From: a bacterium | GTDB lineage: Bacteria; Moduliflexota; Moduliflexia; Moduliflexales; JAUQPW01 | Length of the DNA stretch: 57,432 nucleotides | Assembly (NCBI GenBank): GCA_030550175.1 | Contig: JAUQPW010000020.1 | Coordinates: forward strand, 1-57,432 | Direction of reading: 5' to 3' | Shown: positions 27,196 to 35,539 of the stretch, one piece after another | Layout of the letters: the number at the start of each line of letters is the position of its first letter | Numbering within the stretch: position 1 is the stretch's first letter | The notes under the pieces: generated by a model | What the model was told of the DNA's origin: nothing | Databases searched by the model: none | Seen by the model: only the letters and a program-made list of their open reading frames with translations | Position numbers and translations under genes: made by a program

Positions 27196-28386
27196 TTAGA
27201 ATTCACTTCGTATAAACATCTTACCGGAAAGCTGTTTGATTTTGTTTTTCATTTCCAGCATCATGAGAACTCCCAACACAAATCCGGTTGGACGTTGAAG
27301 GCGATGAACAATTTCATCTATGTGCAAAGGCTCAGAGTCGATGACCGCGTATACCAATCTTTCATCTTCTGTAAGATCTTCCAGGGGAGGGGTCGTTTCT
27401 CCTTTAAGAAGGGTTGAAGAAGAGGTCGGCCTTTTTCGTTCTGGAGAACGTATCGAGACCGGGCGAGAAGGGTTTGAAGGCAGGGATTGGATTTGGGTTC
27501 CAGCCTCCCTACGAAATAGAGAAAGCTCCTCCAGAATATCTTCCGCGGTTTCTACTAATTTAGCACCCTGTTTGATCAAGCGATGAGTCCCTCGACTGGT
27601 ATAGGAAGAGATATTCCCGGGAATAGCCAGAACTTCACGCCCTTGCTCAAGGGCCTGATCGGCTGTGATTAAAGCCCCACTTTGATCACTGGCTTCTACT
27701 ACCACGACACCCAAACTCAGCCCACTAATGATTCTATTTCGAACCGGAAAGTTCTTTCGATCCGGTGGAGTTCCTAAGGGAAACTCGGAGATTACTGCTC
27801 CCTTTTCCACAATTTCTTCGTATAACTTTCTATTTTCCCGTGGATAAATGTAATCGACTCCATTTCCAAGAACGGCAATAGTTCTTCCCCCTCCCTTTAA
27901 GGCCCCCCGATGCGCAAAACTATCGATTCCCCTGGCCAATCCACTTACAATGGTAACACCCCTGGAAACTAAATCTACACAGATCTTTTCGGCGGTCAAT
28001 CGCCCATATGAAGAAGATTTCCTTGAACCAACTACGGCAACGGCCAGTCGATCTCTTTCTGAGAAAGTTCCTTTAACATACAGAACGGGCGGCGGATCGA
28101 AAATATTTCTTAAAAGTTCCGGGTAGCTTGAATCATTAAAGGTTACAAAATGAACCCGGTGTTTCTCTAAAAGTTGAAGCTGTTTTCTGAGGGTATCTGT
28201 TTTGAAGAACGCCTTAATATGATAGGCCGTTTTAGCCCCAACGCCTTCTACCTGTTGAAGGGCCTCTGGAGAAGCCTCAAAAACATTGCGTGGGGAGCCG
28301 AAGGCTTCTATTAATCGTTTGAAGAGAATAGCTCCTACCCCTTGTACAAGACTTAAAGCCAGCCAATAAATTTTATTATCTTCCAT
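27196..28386 (-). CDS. dprA: DNA-processing protein DprA
   Basis: 396 residues. N-terminal helix-hairpin-helix region (LQQVEGVGAKTAYHIKAF), a Rossmann-fold DNA-binding domain with AVVGSRKSSSYGR, SGLARGIDSFAHRGAL, AVLGNGVDYIYPRENRKLYEEI and SGLSLGVVVVEASDQSGALITA, and a C-terminal winged-helix domain (about 335-396). DprA loads RecA on incoming single-stranded DNA in natural transformation and is also kept in non-competent species. It lies upstream of topA, a common neighbourhood. No comE/comF genes are in the window. Confidence 0.94.
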   Translation of the reverse strand: MEDNKIYWLALSLVQGVGAILFKRLIEAFGSPRNVFEASPEALQQVEGVGAKTAYHIKAFFKTDTLRKQLQLLEKHRVHFVTFNDSSYPELLRNIFDPPPVLYVKGTFSERDRLAVAVVGSRKSSSYGRLTAEKICVDLVSRGVTIVSGLARGIDSFAHRGALKGGGRTIAVLGNGVDYIYPRENRKLYEEIVEKGAVISEFPLGTPPDRKNFPVRNRIISGLSLGVVVVEASDQSGALITADQALEQGREVLAIPGNISSYTSRGTHRLIKQGAKLVETAEDILEELSLFRREAGTQIQSLPSNPSRPVSIRSPERKRPTSSSTLLKGETTPPLEDLTEDERLVYAVIDSEPLHIDEIVHRLQRPTGFVLGVLMMLEMKNKIKQLSGKMFIRSEF

Positions 28387-28550
28387 GCCGATTTCTCCAA
28401 ATTCACTATAATAGACGCTTTATCTTTCCAGGGGATTAACCCCATGTCAATACATTTTTATGACTATCTAAGATTTAGAATGTACATTACCCATAGAATA
28501 GACTTTACCCTTGTAAAACCCATAGAAGAAAAAGGAGGTTCCTCACCCTT

Positions 28551-29483
28551 ATGAAAGAACATAAAGAACCCGCTAAAACCGTATTCGTGACCGGAGGGAG
28601 TGGATTCCTCGGATGGAATCTGGTAAAAGCTTTAAAAGATCACTACCGGGTTTTCGCCGGTTATTACCGTCATCCTTTCCAAATGGAGAAGGTTAAAACT
28701 TTAAAGTTAAATATCTCGGATAGAGGTGAGGTCCGGGAAGCCCTGAAAAAGATCCAACCTGATCTGATCTTTCATACGGCAGCCCTTGCCAGGGTAGAAG
28801 TATGTGAAAAAGATAAGGAAGCGGCCTATCGAATCAATGTCGAGGGAACTCGAAATCTAATCCTCGAATCTCCCAAAAATAGCCGCTTTATTTACGTTTC
28901 CACAGATCTGGTTTTTAATGGAAAACGGAGTTTCTATAAAGAAACCGACCTTCCGGATCCTTTAAATTTCTACGGAGAAACCAAGTTACTTGGAGAAGTA
29001 GTCACAGCAGAAAATGCCCTGGACTATCTTATCATACGAATATCTTTAATGTATGGTTTTGGAAATAATTTTAGTGAAAGTTTTCTGGACTGGTTACGAA
29101 AAACCTGGACCCAGGGAGGTAAAACGAAGCTATTTACCGATCAATATAGAACTCCTCTGTTGGTCTCTGAAGCCGTCAAAGCTTTAAGGGAGATGGCCAC
29201 AATTTCTGCGGGACGGGAGATCTTTCATCTGGGTGGAAGGGAGCGGATCACACGATATGAGTTCGGAAAGAAATTTGCCGAACTATATGGATACCCTACC
29301 TACCTTATAGAACCAGCTTCCATGGTCGATGTCTTAACGGTTAATATGCCTGTAGACTGCTCTTTTTCTGTTAACAAAATCCAGAACTTTTTAAGCTTTA
29401 CCCTGTCGGATGTAGAGGGAGGTCTTAGAAAATTATATAAGGAGGATCAGGGAGAATCCCCCGTCTCTAAAAATTCTGGTTAG
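28551..29483 (+). CDS. RmlD-like NAD(P)-dependent sugar-nucleotide reductase/epimerase
   Basis: 310 residues of the extended short-chain dehydrogenase fold: nucleotide motif TGGSGFLGWNLV (14-25), HTAALARVEVCE, YVSTDLVFNG, and catalytic YGETK (Tyr141, Lys145). The order and length resemble dTDP-4-dehydrorhamnose reductase, but the rest of the rhamnose pathway is absent, so the substrate is open. AGGAGG precedes the ATG. A strong intrinsic terminator follows at 29590-29626. Confidence 0.85.
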   Translation: MKEHKEPAKTVFVTGGSGFLGWNLVKALKDHYRVFAGYYRHPFQMEKVKTLKLNISDRGEVREALKKIQPDLIFHTAALARVEVCEKDKEAAYRINVEGTRNLILESPKNSRFIYVSTDLVFNGKRSFYKETDLPDPLNFYGETKLLGEVVTAENALDYLIIRISLMYGFGNNFSESFLDWLRKTWTQGGKTKLFTDQYRTPLLVSEAVKALREMATISAGREIFHLGGRERITRYEFGKKFAELYGYPTYLIEPASMVDVLTVNMPVDCSFSVNKIQNFLSFTLSDVEGGLRKLYKEDQGESPVSKNSG

Positions 29484-29589
29484 ATGGGTATAATTTCTTA
29501 TGGATTTAAAAGTTGTTTTTATATACCGCTTAACCAGTAGATCTGGATAACCCTGCATCTGTCAGAGATCCTTCATTATGGGTTTAGAC

Positions 29590-29626
29590 AGATAAGACAA
29601 GTTTTTTACCTGTCTTATCTATTTTT
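29590..29626 (+). terminator. Rho-independent terminator
   Basis: AGATAAGACA (29590-29599) pairs exactly with TGTCTTATCT (29611-29620), with an 11-base loop, followed by ATTTTTTATT. It ends the transcript of the RmlD-like gene about 100 bases downstream of its stop. Confidence 0.8.
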
Positions 29627-29696
29627 TATTGAATTGAAAGAACCCCAACTTTTTAATCTAAAACTTTATAAGGATCAAGAAATTATTGAAGAGTAC

Positions 29697-29724
29697 TTGA
29701 CGTTTTTGAGATTTATTTCATAAT
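29697..29724 (+). promoter_or_regulatory. Candidate sigma-70 promoter of the small exported protein gene
   Basis: TTGACG (29697-29702), 16 bases, CATAAT (29719-29724). It lies between the upstream terminator and the hairpin at 29800-29837, giving a leader of about 120 bases. The rest of the 29484-29850 gap holds only those two hairpins. Confidence 0.5.
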
Positions 29725-29799
29725 TTAAAAAGTGAGCGGTTAAGAAGTGTCCTTTTTAGACGAAATGAGTTATCTTTCCGGGCAAGTAGAGGTGCCCTT

Positions 29800-29837
29800 C
29801 AAAACTTACTATTGATCCTGAACAATAGTAAGTTTTG
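29800..29837. promoter_or_regulatory. Perfect 15-bp inverted repeat just before the small exported protein gene
   Basis: CAAAACTTACTATTG (29800-29814) and CAATAGTAAGTTTTG (29823-29837) are exact reverse complements with an 8-base loop. The ATG at 29851 and its AAAAAGGT ribosome site follow directly. It may be an RNA hairpin controlling stability or translation, or an operator; no T-tract makes a terminator unlikely. Confidence 0.7.
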
Positions 29838-29850
29838 TAAACAAAAAGGT

Positions 29851-30141
29851 ATGAAGAAAGTTTTAGCTCTTTTAATCGCCGTTATTTTTGTAATCGGTAG
29901 TACCATCCCTGCTTTGTCGGCTGAGCCGGAAAAGAAACATGGGGAACACAGTATGAGCGGTACGATCACAAAGATCGATCACAACACCGGTATGGTGAGT
30001 GTGAAGACCGGGGCCGGTACCTTAGACGTACATTTTCCTCCTGCTGAGATTAAAGACCTTAAGGAAGGTGATACCATTACGGTAAATTTATCTTTCTCTA
30101 AAGGAGGTATGGAGAAAAAAGAGGAAAAGAAACAGCAATAA
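29851..30141 (+). CDS. Small exported OB-fold-like protein (CusF-resembling, metal ligands absent)
   Basis: 96 residues: signal peptide MKKVLALLIAVIFVIGSTIP to a likely cut after LSA, then a short beta-rich domain with SGTITKIDHNTGMVSVKT and DLKEGDTITVNLSFSK. This order matches small periplasmic OB-fold proteins annotated as copper-binding CusF-like, but the Trp and two Met ligands of CusF have no counterpart, so copper binding is not supported. The tail is Lys/Glu-rich. I chose the ATG at 29851 because it opens a clean signal peptide; the frame extends 13 codons upstream through the hairpin. Confidence 0.7.
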   Translation: MKKVLALLIAVIFVIGSTIPALSAEPEKKHGEHSMSGTITKIDHNTGMVSVKTGAGTLDVHFPPAEIKDLKEGDTITVNLSFSKGGMEKKEEKKQQ

Positions 30142-30157
30142 CCTCCTATTCCATAGA

Positions 30158-30186
30158 CCTAGGGGTAGCCACAGGCTACCCCTAGG
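30158..30186. terminator. Bidirectional intrinsic terminator between convergent genes
   Basis: CCTAGGGGTAGCC (30158-30170) and GGCTACCCCTAGG (30174-30186) form a perfect 13-bp stem with a 3-base loop, followed by TTTTAT. It sits between two convergent genes (stops at 30141 and 30189). Confidence 0.8.
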
Positions 30187-30188
30187 TT

Positions 30189-30992
30189 TTATACCAATTT
30201 AGAGATCCCTTCTGCTACATGGGGATACCGGGTTATCATCAGGGCATCATGACCGGGAAAGATAAGGTCTGGAGCCGAAACAACTCCCTTGATGCGCTGG
30301 TAACTCTCCAGCCAGGCTATCATATCGGTAATAATACTAGAGGGTATTTCCTCTTCGAAGTTTCGAAATAGATGTCCACAATCCGAGCTAATGGCAGCAA
30401 TTCCCCGGGCGGTGTTTACCAGGGTTACCATGAGACCTGGCGTATGTCCTGGAGCCAACATAACGGAAATACCTGGAGCAATATAAGCTGCTCCATCCAC
30501 TAACTTCACCCGTCCGGCTTCCCTAAGCTTAACCAGTTGTTCCAAGCCTTCCTGATAAGTAACCTTCGTGAACGGTTTATATTTACTTAAAGGATTCTCG
30601 GTAAAAAATTCAAATTCTCGTTTTTGAATATAAAAAGTAGCCTTAGGAAAAAAGCTGCTTCCTCCGGCATGATCCCAGTGAAGATGGCTAATGATCACCG
30701 TGGAGATTTCGTTGGCATCTACCCCGATTTTAGCCAGTTGATCTACCGGACTGGTGAGGTTACGAACGGCTTGACTTTGAGGAATTTTTGAAGTAAATCC
30801 TGTATCTACCAGGACTATCCCATCAGATCCTTTAATGCACCAAACATAATAAAACGTAGTGATGGGAACGCCGAAATCGGTGAGATAAACAACGAAAGAG
30901 GTATCCCGCGTGATCTCTCCAAGTTTTAGAGCATAAATTTCACACATCCTATCTATTGAAGGAGATAAGATATCAAATACGCTGGTTGCCAT
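30189..30992 (-). CDS. Metallo-beta-lactamase-fold hydrolase, AHL-lactonase-like
   Basis: 267 residues with the two-zinc motif ISHLHWDHAGG (His103, His105, Asp107, His108), APGHTPGLMV, SSDCGH and a late FPGHD supplying the last His. Spacing and the N-terminal VYLTDFGVPITTFYYVWCI strand resemble N-acyl-homoserine lactonases of the AttM/AiiA-like group, but many family members act on other lactones or esters, so quorum quenching is only a possibility. No signal peptide is seen, so it should be cytosolic. Single gene. Confidence 0.82.
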   Translation of the reverse strand: MATSVFDILSPSIDRMCEIYALKLGEITRDTSFVVYLTDFGVPITTFYYVWCIKGSDGIVLVDTGFTSKIPQSQAVRNLTSPVDQLAKIGVDANEISTVIISHLHWDHAGGSSFFPKATFYIQKREFEFFTENPLSKYKPFTKVTYQEGLEQLVKLREAGRVKLVDGAAYIAPGISVMLAPGHTPGLMVTLVNTARGIAAISSDCGHLFRNFEEEIPSSIITDMIAWLESYQRIKGVVSAPDLIFPGHDALMITRYPHVAEGISKLV

Positions 30993-31323
30993 AGAGCACC
31001 TCTAGGTGAAGAGTTTAGAGTTAGAATACAAAAAGCTTCTTGCTACCAAAACAAAACATATAAAACCTCTCCCCCTTGTCAAGGAGAAAAACCTGGCTTT
31101 AGTCTTCCAAAATGAAAATTTTTAATTATATCTCGACTCTTTTTGAATCCAGGTCTTTCAAAAAGAATCTTAACCTGGATCCTGCCGACTAAAACCACTT
31201 TTTCTTTGACAAACATCGCATAAAAGTATATGCCTGGTTATGGAAGGACATGCTTAAGGTTACTAAGGTCAAGGAGGCGACGCTTTTTCCCCGGCAAAGC
31301 CGGGGCTTTGCGTCGATTTTAAT
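30993..31323. other. Divergent intergenic region with fbp promoter candidate and hairpin
   Basis: 331 bases. TTGACA (31206-31211) and TATATG (31227-31232, spacer 15, suboptimal) may form the fbp promoter. A GC-rich hairpin at 31279-31314 follows. The word GTTAGAATACAAA near 31018 matches the repeat by topA. Confidence 0.45.
31279..31314. repeat. GC-rich hairpin in the fbp leader
   Basis: GACGC (31279-31283) pairs with GCGTC (31310-31314), and CCCCGGC-AAA-GCCGGGG (31289-31305) forms a 7-bp inner stem. An AGGAGG lies at 31271-31276, too far from the fbp ATG (31324) to serve it, and no start codon in frame follows it. Confidence 0.7.
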
Positions 31324-32319
31324 ATGAAACCAATCATGACAATATCCCGGTATATTTTAGAGCAACAAAGGGAAATTCCCGGTGCTACAGGAGAATTCTC
31401 AGACCTTTTATCGACTATTACCTTGGCAGCCAAAGTTATCACCCGAGAAGTCCGGAGAGCCGGTCTAGCCAATATATTAGGATTCACGGGGGCAGAAAAC
31501 GTTCAAGGGGAGAAGGTCACCAAACTGGATGAATTCGCCCATAATGTACTCTTAGAAATTTTAGGGCGTTCTGGCCACGTATGTGCTCTGGCCTCAGAGG
31601 AAGAAGCTGATTTGATTCCGATTCCAGAGGGGTACCCCCTGGGAAAATATATTGTCCTTTTGGATCCCCTGGATGGTTCTTCTAACATCGATGCCAATGT
31701 CAGTGTAGGGACCATTTTCTCTATTCATCGGAGAATTACCAAGGAAGGAAGGGGAACCTTAGAAGATGTCCTCCAGCCAGGGTATAAGCAAGTAGGAGCC
31801 GGGTATATTCTTTATGGTTCCAGTACCATGATGGTCTATAGTACGGGTCACGGGGTTCACGGATTTACTCTGGATCCAACTGTTGGAGAATTTCTCCTCT
31901 CCCATAAAAACATCCGGATACCTGAGAAGGGAAAAATTTATAGTATTAATGAAGGAAATTCTAACCGTTGGGCAAAAGGAGTTCAGAACTATATTAACTA
32001 TCTAAAAGAAGAGGATAAGAAGACGGACCGTCCTTACTCTTCTCGTTACATAGGATCGTTAGTTGCAGATTTTCATCGTAATCTCCTTTATGGAGGTATT
32101 TTCCTGTATCCTGCGGATAGTAAAAACCCAAAAGGAAAATTGAGACTTCTTTATGAGGCAGCTCCTATGGCTTACCTCATCGAGCAGGCGGGAGGATTGG
32201 CCAGTACAGGATACGAAAGAATTCTGGATATTCAGCCTACAGAACTCCATCAAAGAGTTCCCCTTATCATCGGGAGTCGAGAAGATGTTTTAATGGCTGA
32301 GAAATTTATTCGAGAATGA
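31324..32319 (+). CDS. fbp: Class I fructose-1,6-bisphosphatase
   Basis: 331 residues with the family hallmarks: metal-binding [10 protein letters not shown] (114-123) preceded by SEEEADLI, the region [26 protein letters not shown] and [20 protein letters not shown]. It dephosphorylates fructose-1,6-bisphosphate in gluconeogenesis, in the cytosol, with magnesium. The length is usual. The ATG has no strong ribosome site; the upstream leader hairpin may affect expression. It is transcribed apart from the oxidase operon, whose own promoter lies at 32363. Confidence 0.96.
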   Translation: MKPIMTISRYILEQQREIPGATGEFSDLLSTITLAAKVITREVRRAGLANILGFTGAENVQGEKVTKLDEFAHNVLLEILGRSGHVCALASEEEADLIPIPEGYPLGKYIVLLDPLDGSSNIDANVSVGTIFSIHRRITKEGRGTLEDVLQPGYKQVGAGYILYGSSTMMVYSTGHGVHGFTLDPTVGEFLLSHKNIRIPEKGKIYSINEGNSNRWAKGVQNYINYLKEEDKKTDRPYSSRYIGSLVADFHRNLLYGGIFLYPADSKNPKGKLRLLYEAAPMAYLIEQAGGLASTGYERILDIQPTELHQRVPLIIGSREDVLMAEKFIRE

Positions 32320-32362
32320 CAGTAATTTAAATTAACTTTCGATGTTCAAAACAAATATTCTC

Positions 32363-32391
32363 TTGACAAAGTAGAACCTACTTCCTAGTAT
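32363..32391 (+). promoter_or_regulatory. Promoter of the cytochrome oxidase operon with a palindrome in the spacer
   Basis: TTGACA (32363-32368) and TAGTAT (32386-32391) are 17 bases apart. The spacer contains AAGTAG-AAC-CTACTT, a perfect 6-bp inverted repeat, placed where a repressor could block RNA polymerase. The leader to the ctaC ATG is about 200 bases. The rest of the 281-base gap shows no gene. Confidence 0.6.
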
Positions 32392-32600
32392 TATTTCGTA
32401 TCCTAAGTATAAGGTTCTTCTAAGCTTTTCGGCAAAGACGTTTCTTACCGAAGCTAAAATTTATCGAATTCAAAGCCCCGAAGTGATTTCTTACGTCTAT
32501 CCTTCTACGGTTTTGGTAGAGATTGAGGTGAGCCCTATGGAAGTTGAGGCTTGAGCTTCAGATACAAAACGAGAACCGTGGAAAGGATAGAAAGATACGG

Positions 32601-33290
32601 ATGTTAAATTGGCTTCCAGAAGACGTATCAACTTACGGGAAGGAAGTGGATTCCCTTTTCTATCTCATCTACTATATCACAGGAGTTGTTTTCCTGCTGG
32701 TCACTGTAGCCATGATTGTGTTTCTTATTAAGTACCGTTACCAAGAGGGACGCCGGGCGATTTATACCCATGGAAGTACTACCCTTGAGATTATCTGGAC
32801 TGTGGTTCCGGCGATCATTTTGATTTTGCTGGCATTCAAGAGCCAGGCAGCTTGGAGCCACATCAAAATGAATACACCGCCCGGAGATGTACAGATTCGG
32901 GTTCTTGCCAAGCAGTTCAACTGGGATATCACTTACCCTGGACCTGACGGGAAGTTTGGAACGGAAGATGATCTTCCACGTCCCGGAGATCCGGTGATAC
33001 TGGATGAAATCCATGTTCCGGTTAATAAAGTAGTTCGGGTCGAGTTGGTAGGAAAGGATGTTATCCATAGCTTCTTCCTTCCTCACCTGCGTCTAAAACA
33101 AGATGTTTTACCGGGACGAACTATTTTGGCCTGGTTTCAGGCGACTAAACCGGGTAGATATCCACTTCCTTGTGCAGAACTTTGTGGAATTGGACATTCC
33201 GGAATGCTCGGCTCTTTAATTGTCCATATGCCTGAGGAGTATGCTGCATGGGTCAAGGAAAAATGGCCCACAAATGAAAAAGCGCAATAA
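32601..33290 (+). CDS. ctaC: Cytochrome c oxidase subunit II
   Basis: 229 residues with two membrane helices (about 20-45 and 63-80) and a periplasmic cupredoxin domain. All CuA ligands are present: His156, and the cluster CAELCGIGHSGM giving Cys191, Glu193, Cys195, His199 and Met202. The electron-entry strand FNWDITYPG is also seen. There is no fused cytochrome c domain, so the enzyme is aa3-like with a separate donor. I chose the ATG at 32601 (GGAAAGGATAGAAAG upstream); the frame runs 19 codons further. First gene of the oxidase operon. Confidence 0.96.
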   Translation: MLNWLPEDVSTYGKEVDSLFYLIYYITGVVFLLVTVAMIVFLIKYRYQEGRRAIYTHGSTTLEIIWTVVPAIILILLAFKSQAAWSHIKMNTPPGDVQIRVLAKQFNWDITYPGPDGKFGTEDDLPRPGDPVILDEIHVPVNKVVRVELVGKDVIHSFFLPHLRLKQDVLPGRTILAWFQATKPGRYPLPCAELCGIGHSGMLGSLIVHMPEEYAAWVKEKWPTNEKAQ

Positions 33291-33434
33291 CCTGCTCAGG
33301 AAAGGTGCAGGAGCTTGTGCCAGAGAAAACAGAATCAACTTTAACCAAGAATCTCAACCATCTTTGCCTCTCTGGTTGTTTTTGTAGTGGACGGGATGGT
33401 TAAGCGGTGCTTGGATTGATGAACCAGAGATTAG

Positions 33435-33508
33435 GGGTTATAAGGGGAAACGCCGTTTCAGAGGATTTTGTCGAATAGGAAGTGACGTTTCACTTTATAA
33501 CCCTCTAA
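33435..33508. repeat. Inverted repeat between ctaC and ctaD
   Basis: TTAGGGGTTATAA (33431-33443) pairs with TTATAACCCTCTAA (33495-33508) with one extra base, and a smaller GAAACG-C-CGTTTC lies inside. It ends 13 bases before the ctaD ATG, which has no ribosome site. Confidence 0.65.
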
Positions 33509-33521
33509 CTAAAAACAAACG

Positions 33522-35366
33522 ATGAGTGAATCCAGAGCAGCCAAAGGTACGCATGAAGTGCATGAAGCCCATGCTCATCTTGGCTTTGTGCGCACATATA
33601 TTTTTTCAACCGACCACAAGATGATAGGTCGGCAGTTCCTCTTTATGGGTTTGTTCATGTTAATCATTGGTGGATTAATGGCCATGCTAATCCGATGGGA
33701 ACTGGCCTTTCCTGAAAAACCACTACCGGTCATCGGCGCTTCAAAAGAATTTATCGATACCGGAGAGCCTAAAACAAGCATGGATCAAACCTGGGCCGAA
33801 TGGTTATCGAAACCCGAAAGTGAACAAAACTGGTTAACCAAAAACATGCCCATGGGTGCCATCACCGCACCGCTTTATAACTCTCTCTTTACGATGCATG
33901 CCACGTTGATGATTTTCTTCGTGGTCATGCCTATTATGGTCGGTGGTTTCGGAAACTTTCTTATTCCCCTTACCATTGGGGCCCGGGATATGGCCTTCCC
34001 GACTCTTAATATGCTTTCCTTCTGGGTTGGCCTTCTATCTGGTATTATCATGTTAGCAAGTCTTTTTGTCCCAGGCGGGTCTGCAGCAGCGGGTTGGACC
34101 TCCTATGCACCACTTACGGCTAAAGTGGAATATACGGGTGTCAATTGGGGACAGAATCTATGGTGTATCAGCCTTATTGTCATGGGTATTTCTTCGCTTA
34201 TGGGGTCCATCAATTATATTACTACCATCATCAACATGCGGGCCCCTGGGATGACCTTTTTCCGAATGCCACTGATAACCTGGTCCCTTTTCATTACAGC
34301 CATTCTCCTTCTGTTGGCTCTTCCGGTGTTAACCTCAGCCCTGGCTATGCTACTATTTGATCGCATGCTGGGAACCCATTTCTTCCTTCCAGAAGGAGGC
34401 GGGGAGCCTATCCTCTGGCAACACCTCTTCTGGTTCTTCGGTCACCCCGAAGTTTACATTCTGGTTCTTCCCGCCATGGGAGTTACGTCGGAAGTACTGT
34501 CTGTCTTTTCCCGTAAACCGATTTTCGGCTATCGGGGGATGGTATTTGCCATGACGGCCATTGCTTTCCTCTCCTGGGTCGTCTGGGGCCATCATATGTT
34601 TGTCAGCGGTATGAATCCCCTCATTGGGACTACCTTCATGATGACCACCATGGTCATTGCGGTCCCCTCGGCCATCAAAACTTTTAACTGGTTGGGTACC
34701 CTGTGGGGGGGATCGATTCGATTTACAACTCCCATGCTTTTCGGCCTTGCCTTCGTGTCCAATTTTGTTATCGGTGGATTAAGCGGGATCTTTATGGCTT
34801 CAACGCCAGTGGATATCTTCATCCACGATACTTATTACATTGTCGCCCATTTCCACTACGTGGTTGCCGGAATTATCTTTGCTATTTTTGCTGCCATTAC
34901 CTACTGGTTCCCCAAGATGTTCGGTCGTATGATGAACGAAACCCTGGGAAAGATCCATGCGATTCTCACTTTCATCTTCTTCAATGCAACCTTCTTCCCC
35001 ATGCATATTCTGGGTGTGGGCGGACATATGCGCCGGATCTTCAATCCCCTGCAGTATGAATTCTTGCATCCCCTCCAACCTGTCAATGTGTTCATCAGCA
35101 TAAGCGCTTTCTGCCTGGGAGTCGCTCAGCTTATTTTCCTGTTTAATTTCGTCTGGAGTTTGTTCGCTGGAAAACGGGCGGATCGAAATCCCTGGCATGC
35201 CAATACTTTAGAGTGGATAACCCCTTCACCCCCTCCCCATGGTAATTTCGACAAAATTCCTACAGTCTATAGGGGTCCCTATGAGTATAGCTCCCCTGAA
35301 GTGGCCGAAGACTGGCTGCCCCAAGATAGGCGATTGGAAACAACCACAGCCAAAGGGGCACATTAA
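33522..35366 (+). CDS. ctaD: Cytochrome c oxidase subunit I
   Basis: 614 residues with twelve or more membrane helices and all haem-copper ligands: His126 (FTMHATLMIF), His308 and cross-linked Tyr312 (GHPEVYILVLP), His357-His358 (WGHHMF), and His443/His445 (VAHFHYVV) for haem a3 and haem a. An extra loop at about 61-115 between the first two helices is longer than in many relatives. It reduces oxygen to water and pumps protons in the inner membrane. No ribosome site is visible before the ATG. Confidence 0.97.
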   Translation: MSESRAAKGTHEVHEAHAHLGFVRTYIFSTDHKMIGRQFLFMGLFMLIIGGLMAMLIRWELAFPEKPLPVIGASKEFIDTGEPKTSMDQTWAEWLSKPESEQNWLTKNMPMGAITAPLYNSLFTMHATLMIFFVVMPIMVGGFGNFLIPLTIGARDMAFPTLNMLSFWVGLLSGIIMLASLFVPGGSAAAGWTSYAPLTAKVEYTGVNWGQNLWCISLIVMGISSLMGSINYITTIINMRAPGMTFFRMPLITWSLFITAILLLLALPVLTSALAMLLFDRMLGTHFFLPEGGGEPILWQHLFWFFGHPEVYILVLPAMGVTSEVLSVFSRKPIFGYRGMVFAMTAIAFLSWVVWGHHMFVSGMNPLIGTTFMMTTMVIAVPSAIKTFNWLGTLWGGSIRFTTPMLFGLAFVSNFVIGGLSGIFMASTPVDIFIHDTYYIVAHFHYVVAGIIFAIFAAITYWFPKMFGRMMNETLGKIHAILTFIFFNATFFPMHILGVGGHMRRIFNPLQYEFLHPLQPVNVFISISAFCLGVAQLIFLFNFVWSLFAGKRADRNPWHANTLEWITPSPPPHGNFDKIPTVYRGPYEYSSPEVAEDWLPQDRRLETTTAKGAH

Positions 35367-35372
35367 AATTCT

Positions 35373-35510
35373 GTACCAACGACCTCGGTCACCGTCTACT
35401 CTCCATAAAAATCACCCAGGTTGTTGGTACAAACCACTAACTCCCATGAATCTGATTTTAAGGGCGGTAGCAAGGGTTTTAGTTGTTGGAAACAAACAAC
35501 TAAAACCTTT
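35373..35510. repeat. Two tandem hairpins between ctaD and ctaA
   Basis: First: GTACCAACGACCT (35373-35385) with AGGTTGTTGGTAC (35418-35430), one G-U-compatible mismatch. Second: AAGGGTTTTAGTTGTT (35472-35487) with AACAACTAAAACCTTT (35495-35510), one mismatch and a 7-base loop. Both could form in the operon transcript and may tune expression of the genes after ctaD. Confidence 0.75.
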
Positions 35511-35539
35511 ACTACTTCTTGATTAGGCAAGTATAAAAC

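Noticed and set aside
29851..30141. CusF copper chaperone
   Set aside because: The Trp and Met ligands are absent; only the general OB-fold-like layout is similar.
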